Source of the DNA: Bacillus wiedmannii
GTDB taxonomy: Bacteria > Bacillota > Bacilli > Bacillales > Bacillaceae_G
Direction of reading: 5' to 3'
Assembly (NCBI RefSeq): GCF_001583695.1
Contig: NZ_LOBC01000061.1
Coordinates: 169,516-233,515 of the forward strand
Length of the DNA: 64,000 bases
The notes beneath the pieces were generated by a model, which was not told the origin of the DNA, did no database searches, and worked only from the letters and a program-made list of their open reading frames with translations. The translations under genes were made by a program, and so were the position numbers. This document shows positions 16,646 through 25,714 of this stretch, piece by piece. Each line of letters begins with the position of its first letter. Position 1 is the stretch's first letter.

Positions 16646-16688
16646 AAAATCCAGCCATAAGAATCTTCTTATGGCTGGATTTTTTTAT
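16646..16688 (+). terminator. Terminator between the DUF3870 gene and ykfB
   Basis: Seventeen-base arms AAATCCAGCCATAAGAA and TTCTTATGGCTGGATTT with a two-base gap, then more T. Confidence 0.9.
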
Positions 16689-16805
16689 TTTACATTAACC
16701 TCCTATATGAAAAGCAAGCGAAAGAGGAGATTAATTGCCCGTAAAAAACTAATCTATTTTGTGGATTAAGGTTACACTTTGTCAGACAACGAAAGGATGA
16801 ACAAT

Positions 16806-17858
16806 ATGAAAATTACCGATGTAAAAGTAAATCGTAGACGTGTAAATCTTCATACACCGTTTAAAACGGCGCTTCGTACCGTAACTGAAATAGAAAGTAT
16901 AGATGTATATATTTATACAGATGCAGGAATTGTTGGGAAGGGTGCTGCAACCGCAACACCAGTTATTACGGGGGATTTCACTAACGGGATTGAAGAATCA
17001 ATTTTAGGACCGATGCGTTCCTGTTTAATTGGTCAAGATATCATTCAATTTCAGCAGTTACTGCAGCACATTCAAATGAGTTGTATTGGAAATCCAAGTG
17101 CGAAAGCGGCGGTAGATATTGCTTTATATGATGTGTATTGTCAACACCAAAACGTTCCACTTTACGCATTATTAGGCGGGAAGAAAGAAATTCATACAGA
17201 TATTACGGTGAGTGTAGATGAGCCTTTTATTATGGCGAAAGAGGCAAAGCAACATGTAGAAAAAGGATTTCAAACTTTAAAAATTAAAGTGGGAAAATCT
17301 GCTCATTTAGATTTAGAACGTATTGAAGCAATTCGAAATAGTGTACCAAAAAATACGACGTTACGATTAGATGCAAATCAAGGGTGGAATCCAAAAGAAG
17401 CGGTTACGATCATTAAAGAGATGGAAAATCGAAATTTAAACATCGAATTTATTGAACAACCTGTTCATGCGAAAGATTGGGATGGATTAAAGTATGTCAA
17501 AGATCATGTACAAACGCCCATTATGGCAGATGAAAGCATATTTTCAGCGAGTGATGCATTGAAAATTGTTCAAGGAGGATATGCAGACTTGCTCAATATT
17601 AAATTAATGAAATGTGGTGGCATACGTGAAGCGTGGCGTATTGCCGATATTGCCGAAACAGCTGGTGTAAAATGTATGGTCGGAAGTATGATGGAATCTT
17701 CACTTTCTGTTAGCGCTGTAGCCCATTTAGCTGCTGCACATCCTAATATTCATTACTTCGATCTGGATGCACCGCTTTGGTTAATGGAAGAACCGGAAGG
17801 AATGACGTATTCTGGATCAAAGGTAAACCTTCAATCGACAGTGAATAGTAAATCTTAG
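16806..17858 (+). CDS. ykfB: L-Ala-D/L-Glu dipeptide epimerase
   Basis: A 350-residue enolase-superfamily enzyme (muconate-lactonizing subgroup). The catalytic lysines are the KxK pair Lys159/Lys161 (LKIKVGK) and Lys266 (NIKLMKCGG). The metal ligands are Asp189 (RLDANQ), Glu217 (FIEQP) and Asp242 (ADES). It epimerises L-Ala-D-Glu, released from peptidoglycan, to L-Ala-L-Glu so that it can be hydrolysed. The frame is open upstream to a TTG at 16779, but ATG 16806 has AAAGGA eight bases upstream and gives the family N-terminus MKITDVKV. The ykfC and peptide-binding genes follow with gaps of 39 and 20 bases. Confidence 0.93.
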   Translation: MKITDVKVNRRRVNLHTPFKTALRTVTEIESIDVYIYTDAGIVGKGAATATPVITGDFTNGIEESILGPMRSCLIGQDIIQFQQLLQHIQMSCIGNPSAKAAVDIALYDVYCQHQNVPLYALLGGKKEIHTDITVSVDEPFIMAKEAKQHVEKGFQTLKIKVGKSAHLDLERIEAIRNSVPKNTTLRLDANQGWNPKEAVTIIKEMENRNLNIEFIEQPVHAKDWDGLKYVKDHVQTPIMADESIFSASDALKIVQGGYADLLNIKLMKCGGIREAWRIADIAETAGVKCMVGSMMESSLSVSAVAHLAAAHPNIHYFDLDAPLWLMEEPEGMTYSGSKVNLQSTVNSKS

Positions 17859-17897
17859 GAGAAGAGATTAGTAAACTATCTTTTAAGGGGGATATGT

Positions 17898-18899
17898 ATG
17901 AAAAAAGTAGGAACTGCATTTTTAACAACTTTATTTATATTTTCATCGTTTACATCAGCAAATGCTGAAGAGAAGAAAGATAGTAAGGCATTTATCGATG
18001 TATCTGCCGCAACACTTTGGACCGCGCCTGATTCATTACGACCAATTGATGTACCAAGCGCTACAAATCCAGTTGATTTATGGAAGTGGACGAAATCAAT
18101 GACGCTTGATGAGAAACTTTGGTTAACAAATGCAAATAAATTAGAAACGCAAGCGCTATTAGGTCAAGAAGTAACGGTTGTTGATAAAAAAGGGGACTGG
18201 GTGAAAGTGTTAGTCCATGGTCAACCAACACCACGAAATGAAGAAGGGTATCCAGGATGGATGCCTGAAAAACAATTAACATATAATCAGGAATTTGCAG
18301 ATAAAACAAACGAACCTTTCGTTTTAGTAACGAAACCGACAGCTATTTTATATATAAATCCTTCTGAAAAACATAAATCGCTTGAAGTGAGCTATAATAC
18401 GCGACTTCCTTTACTTAGTGAAGATACAATTTCATACCGCGTATTGTTACCAAACGGGCAGAAAGCTTGGCTACGAAAAAATGACGGAACTGTTTATCGC
18501 TCCCAAAATGATATTCCAACTCCGACGGCTGACGATTTAATAAACACAGGGAAAATGTTTTTAGGATTACCATATATATGGGCTGGTACAAGTGGTTTTG
18601 GATTTGATTGCTCTGGATTTACACATACGATTTATAAATCACACGGTATTACAATTCCGCGGGATTCTGGTCCGCAATCGAGGAATGGAGTTGCGGTTGA
18701 TAAAGAACATTTACAAAAAGGAGATTTAATCTTCTTTGCACATGACCAAGGAAAAGGTAGTGTTCATCATGTAGGGATGTATATTGGTGATGGGAATATG
18801 CTTCACTCACCGAGGGCTGAAAGATCGGTAGAGATTATACCGCTAAACACACCAGGATATATAGAAGAATACGCTGGTGCTCGTCGTTACTTACCTTAA
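17898..18899 (+). CDS. ykfC: Gamma-D-glutamyl-L-amino acid endopeptidase (SH3b-NlpC/P60)
   Basis: A 333-residue protein with a signal peptide ending at ANA (residue 23), two SH3b-like domains (about 30-200) and a C-terminal NlpC/P60 domain. The catalytic residues are Cys238 (FDCSGF), His291 (VHHVGMY) and His303 (MLHSPR); these numbers match those I recall for the crystallised B. cereus YkfC. It cuts the D-Glu-to-diamino-acid bond of free murein peptides with an N-terminal L-Ala, supplying L-Ala-D-Glu to the epimerase encoded just upstream. It starts at ATG 17898 behind AAGGGGGATAT. Confidence 0.95.
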   Translation: MKKVGTAFLTTLFIFSSFTSANAEEKKDSKAFIDVSAATLWTAPDSLRPIDVPSATNPVDLWKWTKSMTLDEKLWLTNANKLETQALLGQEVTVVDKKGDWVKVLVHGQPTPRNEEGYPGWMPEKQLTYNQEFADKTNEPFVLVTKPTAILYINPSEKHKSLEVSYNTRLPLLSEDTISYRVLLPNGQKAWLRKNDGTVYRSQNDIPTPTADDLINTGKMFLGLPYIWAGTSGFGFDCSGFTHTIYKSHGITIPRDSGPQSRNGVAVDKEHLQKGDLIFFAHDQGKGSVHHVGMYIGDGNMLHSPRAERSVEIIPLNTPGYIEEYAGARRYLP

Positions 18900-18919
18900 A
18901 AAATAGAGGGGGTTTTCAA

Positions 18920-20542
18920 ATGAAAAAAGTTGTTCGTTACTCATTAGTTAGTACCCTATTAGTTTCTTCAATTTTAGTTGGCTGTGCAAAAGAAAAAACA
19001 ACGACAAAGCCGAAAGATGAGAAGAAAGTATTACAGTTACTAGAAACGGGTGAAATTCCGTCGTTAAATTCAGGGAAAGTAACAGATGCAGTATCATTTA
19101 ACGTTTTAAATAACGTAATGGAAGGATTATTCCGCTTATCGAAAAATGATGAAGTGATTGAGGCTGGAGCACAAAAATATGAAGTGAGTAAAGATGGAAA
19201 AACATATACATTTCACTTACGTGACGCGAAATGGTCTAACGGAGATCCAGTAACAGCACAAGATTACGTATACGCTTGGAAGCAGCTTATTAATCCGGAT
19301 ACTGCTTCTCAATATGCATACATTGCATACGATGTGAAAAATGCGGAGAAAATAAATAAGAAACAACTAGGGTTAGAGGAATTAGGAGTGAAAGCGACGG
19401 ATGATAAAACGTTCGTTGTAGAGTTAGAACATCCTGTACCGTATTTTACGAAACTACTTATTTTACCATCATTCTATCCAATTAACGAAAAATATGCGAA
19501 AGAACAAGGTGATAAATACGGATTAGAAGCAAATAAAGCAGTGTATAACGGGCCATTTACATTATCTGATTGGAAGCATGAAGCGAGCTTTACAATGAAG
19601 AAAAACGATAAGTATTGGGATAAAAAAGAAGTGAAGTTAGATGAAGTAAACTATCAAATTGTTAAAGAAATTTCAACTGCGGTAAATTTATATGAAACAG
19701 ATAAAGTTGAGAGGGCTGTCATTTCAACTGAATTCGTAGATAAATATAAAAATAATAAAGAGCTAAAACAATATACAGATCCGGTTATGTACTTCTTCCG
19801 ATTCAATGAAAATGTACCGATTCTTAAAAATAAAAATGCAAGACTTGCGCTAAGTACAGTGTTTGATAAGAAAGGACTTGCGACTTCATTTTTAAATGAT
19901 GGTTCGGTTGCTGCTAACTATTACGTACCAAAAGGATTTTTAAAAGGTCCAGACAAAAAAGATTTTAGAAGTACAGCAGGTGAGTTTAATAAAACTGATG
20001 TAAAACAGGCGAAAGAATATTGGGAAAAGGCGAAGCAAGAGACAGGTACAAATGAAGTAACGCTTGAGTTATTAAACTATGACTTAGAAAACTTCAAAAA
20101 AGTAGGAGAATACATTAAAGAAGAGCTAGAGAAAAACTTACCAGGCTTAAAAGTAAATGTAAAATTACAACCACATACGCAAAAACTGGCGTTAGAGAAG
20201 AAGAAAGAATATGAAATGTCATTATCACGCTGGTTACCGGATTATCCAGATCCAATGACTTACTTAGAAGTATTCCTTTCTGGAAGCAGTGTGAACAATA
20301 CAGAATATGCAAACCCAGAATATGATGCGTTAATTAAGAAGATTAAAACAGAATTAGGTAATGATGAAAAAGCTCGTTGGAAAGCAATGCAAGATGCTGA
20401 GAAAATGTTACTGGATGATGCAGTAATTGCACCGGTATTCCAGCGCGGGTTATCATACTTACAAAAGCCATATGTGAAAGATTTATATGTACATCAATTC
20501 GGTCCAGCTACAAGTTTAAAATGGGCAGATGTACAAAAATAA
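18920..20542 (+). CDS. Oligopeptide ABC transporter substrate-binding lipoprotein
   Basis: A 540-residue family-5 solute-binding protein. The N-terminus MKKVVRYSLV then a hydrophobic run ends in the lipobox LVGC (Cys22), so it is a membrane-anchored lipoprotein. Family landmarks include VMEGLFRL, TFHLRDAKWSNGDPVTAQDYVYAWKQ and the C-terminal FGPATSLKWADVQK. It is the third gene of the ykfB-ykfC operon, with no permease or ATPase genes beside it, so it probably feeds murein tri- or dipeptides to a Dpp/Opp system encoded elsewhere. That specificity is inferred from context. Confidence 0.9.
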   Translation: MKKVVRYSLVSTLLVSSILVGCAKEKTTTKPKDEKKVLQLLETGEIPSLNSGKVTDAVSFNVLNNVMEGLFRLSKNDEVIEAGAQKYEVSKDGKTYTFHLRDAKWSNGDPVTAQDYVYAWKQLINPDTASQYAYIAYDVKNAEKINKKQLGLEELGVKATDDKTFVVELEHPVPYFTKLLILPSFYPINEKYAKEQGDKYGLEANKAVYNGPFTLSDWKHEASFTMKKNDKYWDKKEVKLDEVNYQIVKEISTAVNLYETDKVERAVISTEFVDKYKNNKELKQYTDPVMYFFRFNENVPILKNKNARLALSTVFDKKGLATSFLNDGSVAANYYVPKGFLKGPDKKDFRSTAGEFNKTDVKQAKEYWEKAKQETGTNEVTLELLNYDLENFKKVGEYIKEELEKNLPGLKVNVKLQPHTQKLALEKKKEYEMSLSRWLPDYPDPMTYLEVFLSGSSVNNTEYANPEYDALIKKIKTELGNDEKARWKAMQDAEKMLLDDAVIAPVFQRGLSYLQKPYVKDLYVHQFGPATSLKWADVQK

Positions 20543-20550
20543 AATTATGG

Positions 20551-20588
20551 AGAAACAGACTTCACATGTGTGATAGTCTGTTTTTTTA
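20551..20588 (+). terminator. Terminator of the murein-peptide operon
   Basis: AAACAGACT (20553-20561) pairs with AGTCTGTTT (20574-20582), then a T run. Confidence 0.85.
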
Positions 20589-20604
20589 GTTAAAGTCGGG
20601 TAAA

Positions 20605-20626
20605 TAGTACATGGTATAATGTACTA
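20605..20626 (+). promoter_or_regulatory. Inverted repeat around a -10 box
   Basis: Arms TAGTACAT (20605-20612) and ATGTACTA (20619-20626) flank TATAAT at 20615-20620. It sits 35 bases before the GNAT gene and is operator-like. No convincing -35 is visible, and no regulator is assigned. Confidence 0.4.
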
Positions 20627-20660
20627 GTCTGTATAAAATTTTGGAGGGGAATAAAGGTTT

Positions 20661-21188
20661 ATGTTTGTAGAAAAGAAAGTAATACATACCAAAAGGTTAT
20701 TCATGAGAAAGCCCATTATAGAAGATGTTGATCAATTTTATAGCATATTAAAGGAAGAAGTTGTTGGCAAATGGCTTGCTAAATCAAGAGGAATGTCAAA
20801 AGAAGAAACAAATGATTATATCAGGAAACTTATATTACATTGGGAACAGCATAATTTTGGTGTATGGTTGTTATTCAATAGTGAAACAGGGAAGCTTTTA
20901 GGACATTGTGGTTTAAGAAAAGTAGATGAAACAGGCGAAATAGAAATTATGTATTTACTTGATCCGGAGTATTGGGGAAATGGATATGCGTCAGAAGCAG
21001 CAGAGGCTTCTATTCAATATGCAAAAGAGACGATGAATGTAAAAAGAATAATTGCTAGAGTAAAAGTAGTAAATGAAAATTCGAAAAAACTTTTACGAAA
21101 ATTAGGTTTTACATATACTCATGATGTTGATCATAGTGGGCGCTTATTATCATACTTTGAACTCCATACATCATTGGATGAATTATAG
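20661..21188 (+). CDS. RimJ/RimL-type GNAT acetyltransferase
   Basis: A 175-residue acetyltransferase of the Acetyltransf_3 branch. It has the N-terminal TKRLFMRKPIIEDVDQFYSIL, the strand GHCGLRKVDETGEIEIMYLL, the CoA loop EYWGNGYASEAAEASIQYAK, and VNENSKKLLRKLGF, which is characteristic of RimJ/RimL and related proteins. ATG 20661 follows GGAGGGGA at a somewhat long distance (about 10 bases). The target is unknown. It is monocistronic and behind a palindromic promoter. Confidence 0.85.
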   Translation: MFVEKKVIHTKRLFMRKPIIEDVDQFYSILKEEVVGKWLAKSRGMSKEETNDYIRKLILHWEQHNFGVWLLFNSETGKLLGHCGLRKVDETGEIEIMYLLDPEYWGNGYASEAAEASIQYAKETMNVKRIIARVKVVNENSKKLLRKLGFTYTHDVDHSGRLLSYFELHTSLDEL

Positions 21189-21455
21189 ACATTTTCTATG
21201 TATTTTAACTGATTAAAAATAAAATTATTACTAAAATTCTAGTGTGAAATTTATGTAGAATCTTGTATAATTAACGTGTTTCTATGGAAACATTTTCTTG
21301 TGCTATTTATATAGGACTTAATAGGACAAGGGAGGAAATACATACATGTATATAATAGATAAATAGAATGGAACATGTATAGAGAAAAAGGAGAAAAAGA
21401 TGACGTGTCAAAAACAAGGGTTACAATTTAATAGCGAGAGAAAGAGGAATAACAG

Positions 21456-22637
21456 ATGAAGATGAAGCATGCGTTTGGTCCCATAATTTTAGCGTGTGTG
21501 CTTTTTTTCATTATCATACTAATCCCATCGAAAAATTTAGTATCACTTATTAGTGATAAGAAGGTAGAAGATGCGGCAACTTCCTTACAAAAAGAAAAAT
21601 TACAAAGTGTTTTCTTACAGCAAAAAATGTTAGAGAATTCGCAGTATTTACCGATGTACGGTTCATCTGAATTTTTACGAATGGATGCATATCATCCATC
21701 TAATTACTTCAAAGTGAATCCCGCAGGTTTTACGCCATATTTAATCGGGATTGGCGGTACACAAAGTTTAGCTCATATATTAAATATGACATCTACAATG
21801 GATGAATTAGAAGGTAAAAAGGTAGTCTTTGTTCTATCACCACAGTGGTTTACCAAAACTGGTGTATCACAAGGGGATTTTACTAATAATTTCTCCAAAC
21901 AACAAGCATATCATTTTATTTTTAATGATGAAATAAATGTTGAAATGAAGAAGAAAATTGCGAAACGACTATTAGATTATAAAGTTGTTCGAGAAGATGA
22001 TATATTAAAAAATTCATTACAGGGTATTGTATATAACGATACAAAACATAACATAAAAGCAGGTTTAGTCAAACCACTTGCTTATATGCATCGAAATATC
22101 TTAGATCATAGAGATTTATTTAACTCTATATTTAAGATTGAGCCGATGAAAGAAAAAACAAATATGGGATTACGTTCAATTTCTTGGGTAGATGCACGTA
22201 AACATGCGGAGGAAGAAGGGAAAGCGGAATCTACTACAAACGCATTCGGAATTGAAAATCCGTATTATTATAAGAATAATCTGAAGAAAAAACTAAAAGG
22301 TCTAAAAAACTTTAGAGCAAATGAATCGTATGAAGAATCACCAGAATATGATGACTTACAAATTGTTTTAGATATTTTTAAAGAGAAAAATGTTAAGCCA
22401 CTCTTTATTTCTGTACCTGTAAATGGACCGTGGTATGATTACGCTGGTTTCCCTAAAGAACGCCGTGAAGTGTATTATAAAAAAGTTCGGGAACAAGTTG
22501 AGAAAGCAGGATACCCAGTAGTTGATTTTTCTGGCCATGAATATGATAAGTATTTCTTAAAAGATACAATTCATTTAGGTTGGAAAGGCTGGATTTACTT
22601 TGATGAAGCAGTGCAAAACTTTTATACTGAGAAATAA
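21456..22637 (+). CDS. dltD: DltD-family protein, without dltABC alongside
   Basis: A 393-residue membrane-anchored protein with one N-terminal membrane segment (about 7-26). It carries the DltD blocks: YGSSEFLRMDAYHPSNYF with the serine nucleophile, IGIGGTQSLAH, FVLSPQWFT, and the C-terminal FLKDTIHLGWKGWIYFDEA with the catalytic histidine. DltD takes part in D-alanylation of teichoic acids on the outer membrane face. Normally it is the last gene of dltXABCD; here dltX, dltA, dltB and dltC are not beside it. The 267-base leader has two short frames with ribosome sites, one ending in an ATGA overlap with this gene. Confidence 0.88.
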   Translation: MKMKHAFGPIILACVLFFIIILIPSKNLVSLISDKKVEDAATSLQKEKLQSVFLQQKMLENSQYLPMYGSSEFLRMDAYHPSNYFKVNPAGFTPYLIGIGGTQSLAHILNMTSTMDELEGKKVVFVLSPQWFTKTGVSQGDFTNNFSKQQAYHFIFNDEINVEMKKKIAKRLLDYKVVREDDILKNSLQGIVYNDTKHNIKAGLVKPLAYMHRNILDHRDLFNSIFKIEPMKEKTNMGLRSISWVDARKHAEEEGKAESTTNAFGIENPYYYKNNLKKKLKGLKNFRANESYEESPEYDDLQIVLDIFKEKNVKPLFISVPVNGPWYDYAGFPKERREVYYKKVREQVEKAGYPVVDFSGHEYDKYFLKDTIHLGWKGWIYFDEAVQNFYTEK

Positions 22638-22645
22638 GTGTGGAG

Positions 22646-22680
22646 AAAAAGGAACGGCTATAAGCTGTTCCTTTTTTTTA
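22646..22680. terminator. Terminator between dltD and a convergent decayed gene
   Basis: AAAAAGGAACGGCT pairs with AGCTGTTCCTTTTT (22646-22676). A and T runs on both sides make it usable from either direction. Confidence 0.85.
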
Positions 22681-22902
22681 GTATAGAGGATTTTGATTTG
22701 GACAATTCGGAAAGGCATGTATATCTTGAATTTGTCTAAAATCATAATGTTTCATTGCGAACTGTGCTTGATAAAGGTATTCATACACATATAATTGACC
22801 ATCATGTGCTGAACATAATACACCAGAGGTTCCTTGCCCATTGATGAAGGAAATACCGATAGGGCGTCCGATTAAGTATTGTATTTTTTGTTGTCAATGC
22901 AT
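22678..22902 (-). pseudogene. Small conserved-looking gene with TGA as codon 3
   Basis: Read on the minus strand from ATG 22902, which has AAAGGAGTGG upstream, codons are ATG CAT TGA and then 71 sense codons: QQKIQYLIGRPIGISFINGQ, GTSGVLCSAHDGQLYVYEYL, YQAQFAMKHYDFRQIQDIHA, FPNCPNQNPLY, then TAA at 22678-22680. The composition is plainly that of a real small protein. There is no alternative ATG, GTG or TTG before an internal ATG two-thirds along. One base change (TGG to TGA) would explain it. Function unknown; the protein would have been about 74 residues, cytoplasmic, with two cysteines. Confidence 0.75.
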
Positions 22903-23042
22903 AGGGGAACCACTCCTTTTTGAAATAATATACGAAATGAATGAGTGAATTGTTGCTTATCCATGTAATTATGGAGGCTTTTTATACAATTTCTAGAAGA
23001 CATAAATATGAATGAATTATAAGTGGGAGAAAGGAAGGAATA

Positions 23043-23531
23043 ATGGAGAAAGAAAATATTTTGGAAGAAAAGTTAAATTTAATAGAATGGTGTCAAACGT
23101 TGAAGGGATTAGCTGATGATATATGGTTTCAATCTTTTAAAAAAGATTCGTGGGCAATTGCGGATGTGATTTCACATTTTATCGTTTGGGATGTGTTATT
23201 AATAAAGCATAGAATTCCATACTTTAAATGTGGACAATCTGTACCAAATGTTCCAATAGATGTTGAGGAAATGAATAAGGGAGCAATTAAATATGCGAGA
23301 TCTGGTATTTCAAAAGAAGAACTATTAAATCAATTTAGTGTTACTCGTAAACAATTAGTGGATGAAATTGAGCGAATTCCCACCCAATATTTTTATAATG
23401 ACTACCAATTGGGCACTAAAAAAGTGAGATTAAATAATTACTTTTCATCACTCATTCAGCATGATTTAAATCATAAAGAAGAAATAATGCAATTTCTAAT
23501 ACATAATCAAACCTATAATAAAAACCGCTAA
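23043..23531 (+). CDS. DinB/DfsB-like four-helix protein
   Basis: A 162-residue protein with the DinB-superfamily outline: an N-terminal helix ending in a tryptophan, WAIADVISHFIVWDVLLIKH in helix 2 with a metal-ligand-like histidine, and the C-terminal LIQHDLNHKEEIMQFLI carrying the HxxxH pair. Members of this fold include metal-dependent thiol transferases; the substrate here is unknown. It starts at ATG 23043 behind GAAAGGAAGG. It ends at a hairpin and is convergent with a DedA gene. Confidence 0.75.
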   Translation: MEKENILEEKLNLIEWCQTLKGLADDIWFQSFKKDSWAIADVISHFIVWDVLLIKHRIPYFKCGQSVPNVPIDVEEMNKGAIKYARSGISKEELLNQFSVTRKQLVDEIERIPTQYFYNDYQLGTKKVRLNNYFSSLIQHDLNHKEEIMQFLIHNQTYNKNR

Positions 23532-23563
23532 CATCCGTAATGAATGAATAGCGGTTTTTTTAT
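23519..23563. terminator. Terminator between convergent genes
   Basis: AAAACCGCTA (23521-23530) and TAGCGGTTTT (23549-23558) pair. The left arm overlaps the end of the DinB-like gene. Confidence 0.8.
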
Positions 23564-23571
23564 TTATATTT

Positions 23572-24177
23572 TTACGCAAGATTTTTACGCTTTTTTGTCC
23601 ATTTTTTTATAACGAAGTATAAAAGAATAAGTAAGACGCCACCAATTGCGAATGATTTCACATACGGTCCAGCAATATCATTAATGTTCTCCCAATTTTC
23701 ACCTAGTTTTTCGCCTAAGTAAATGAAAATGATAGACCAAGGGATGATTGCGATTGCTGTTAACGTAGTGAAACGTAGGAATGACATTTTTGTAATACCA
23801 GCAGGAATTGAAATCGCATGACGTACTACTGGAATAAAGCGTGCTGTAAAAATTACGCCAGTTCCGTAACGATTAAACCAATCCTCAGCAGCGTCTATTT
23901 GTTTTTTGTGAATAAAAATATATTTTCCGTAACGTTCTAAAATAGGGCGTCCACCGTATCGTCCAATCCAATAAATAAAGATTTGAGCAATAACACCGCC
24001 AATTGTACCAAATACAACTGCGCCTAAAAATGAGATACTACCATTAAATACTAAGTATCCCGCATAAGCAAGGACAATCTCACTTGGAATAATCTCAATC
24101 ATAAGTCCAAGCATAATGCCCCAATAACCTAATCCTTCAAAAAATGTTAATACTGAATGAATAAAACTACTAACCAT
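23572..24177 (-). CDS. DedA-family membrane protein
   Basis: A 201-residue integral membrane protein. It shows the DedA/SNARE-associated features: an acidic residue in the first hairpin (EIIPSEIVLAYAGYLV), the conserved GRYGGRPILERYGKYI loop, and FTARFIPVVRHAISIPAGITKMSFLRF with the R-x3-R-like pattern and proline-rich re-entrant turn. About four to five hydrophobic segments. DedA proteins are tied to lipid-carrier flipping and membrane potential homeostasis. It starts at ATG 24177 behind AAGGTG. Confidence 0.9.
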   Translation of the reverse strand: MVSSFIHSVLTFFEGLGYWGIMLGLMIEIIPSEIVLAYAGYLVFNGSISFLGAVVFGTIGGVIAQIFIYWIGRYGGRPILERYGKYIFIHKKQIDAAEDWFNRYGTGVIFTARFIPVVRHAISIPAGITKMSFLRFTTLTAIAIIPWSIIFIYLGEKLGENWENINDIAGPYVKSFAIGGVLLILLYFVIKKWTKKRKNLA

Positions 24178-24453
24178 TGATGCACCTTCTAATTTATGAA
24201 TTTTTGAATAGATGCGCCTTTATTTAATAACATAAAAGGTTCACTATGTGTATATTATACCTTATTTATATAGGGGATTGCTATTTCAATTCTTTTATGT
24301 CTCTCATAAGTATTATAGTAAAGCATATAAGCCCAGTTTTCATGAAGAAATAATGAAAAGATTATTAAAAATTTCTCATATTTCAATGATAATAGACTGA
24401 AAATTAAGTATAATAGTGAAGGTCTTTAATTTACAAAAATAGGAGGGGAACGT

Positions 24454-25569
24454 ATGTATATTACAGATCCGATTTATGGACCAATATTTATTCAGGATAG
24501 ATATATCCTTCAATTGATAGATACAAAAATATTTCAAAGATTGGCCTATATTAAACAACAAGGACATACTTATTTTTTACATGAGAACGCAATACATACG
24601 AGGGAAGAACATTCGATAGGTGTATATGTACTAGTAAATAAAGTGATAGAACATCTTACTGAGATTGGTGACATACATTTGTCGGAATATGAACGAAAGC
24701 TAGTATCTACTGTAGCCCTTCTACACGATGTTGGACATGGTCCATATTCACATTGTTTTCAGCAAATATCGGGTGAAGATCATGGTGATTGGACGGTACG
24801 AATCATTCAAGAGGACGAAGAAATACGCACGATTTTAAATCAGACCCCTGGATTATTAGATGATGTAACGAAAGCTTTAACAGAAGATGGAGTTTTTCCA
24901 ATTATAGATGAACTATTATTTAATTCATTAGGAATGGATCAATTAGATTTTTGGAATAGAGATTTATATTATTCTACGCTTGAATTAGAGGGCTTACGAA
25001 TTGAAGAACTGATTGCTAGTATGCGTTTTATTAACGGTAAACTTGTAATTGAAGAATCGGGAATCCCTTTGATCGAACAACTAATGAAAATGAAAGAGGG
25101 ACTTTATAATAATGGCTTTGGTCATCCGTTTGTAATAGGAAAAGATTTATTGTTGCAATCCATTTTTCAAAAGATAACTGAGAAAAATCTTAAGTTCTAT
25201 ACTACTGAATTACAAAATTTCTTTCATAAAGAAGAGGATTTATTAGTAGAGGACTTTCTCCCATTACAAGATGAAATGATTTTACATGAAATTCAGTGCT
25301 TTGCAAAATCAGAGGACAAACAATTAGTGGCGTTAATTCAGCTTTATTTTTCAGGTGCTAAAAGTTTATCATTTGAAAAAGGACTGGAGGGTGATTTTAA
25401 AAAGGAAAATACCAAATTAGCGGTAATAACTGAGAAAAAGGCATACAGTTCATATGTAGGTGGTATTTACGTTTTTAGTGAGGGGCAGTTAGATGATATT
25501 TTAGAAAAATCCCCTTTTATTCGAGAGATAGTAAGGTTACCTAAAAAAGAATATGCATATTCCATTTGA
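24454..25569 (+). CDS. HD-domain phosphohydrolase (dNTPase-like)
   Basis: A 371-residue protein. Its HD metal site is intact: His53 in TREEHSIG, His91-Asp92 in LLHDVGHGPYSH, and the later NSLGMDQLDFWNRDL block that follows the HD core in SAMHD1-like and dGTPase-like proteins. The second half (about 220-371) has no motif I can name. It probably hydrolyses a nucleotide phosphate in the cytoplasm. It starts at ATG 24454 behind AGGAGGGG. A Rel-like HD protein follows 146 bases downstream in the same direction, so two HD hydrolases sit together. Confidence 0.82.
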   Translation: MYITDPIYGPIFIQDRYILQLIDTKIFQRLAYIKQQGHTYFLHENAIHTREEHSIGVYVLVNKVIEHLTEIGDIHLSEYERKLVSTVALLHDVGHGPYSHCFQQISGEDHGDWTVRIIQEDEEIRTILNQTPGLLDDVTKALTEDGVFPIIDELLFNSLGMDQLDFWNRDLYYSTLELEGLRIEELIASMRFINGKLVIEESGIPLIEQLMKMKEGLYNNGFGHPFVIGKDLLLQSIFQKITEKNLKFYTTELQNFFHKEEDLLVEDFLPLQDEMILHEIQCFAKSEDKQLVALIQLYFSGAKSLSFEKGLEGDFKKENTKLAVITEKKAYSSYVGGIYVFSEGQLDDILEKSPFIREIVRLPKKEYAYSI

Positions 25570-25714
25570 GTTGATTTAGAAGCTTCAAAATACTTTGTGG
25601 GGAATAAACAATATAAATATTCTCTTTTCACGTAGACAGGTACTTCACTTTCAAATAACGAATTATAATGTTAATGAAATTTTTATAGAAAATTAGCGTG
25701 ATGAGGGTGAAAAT

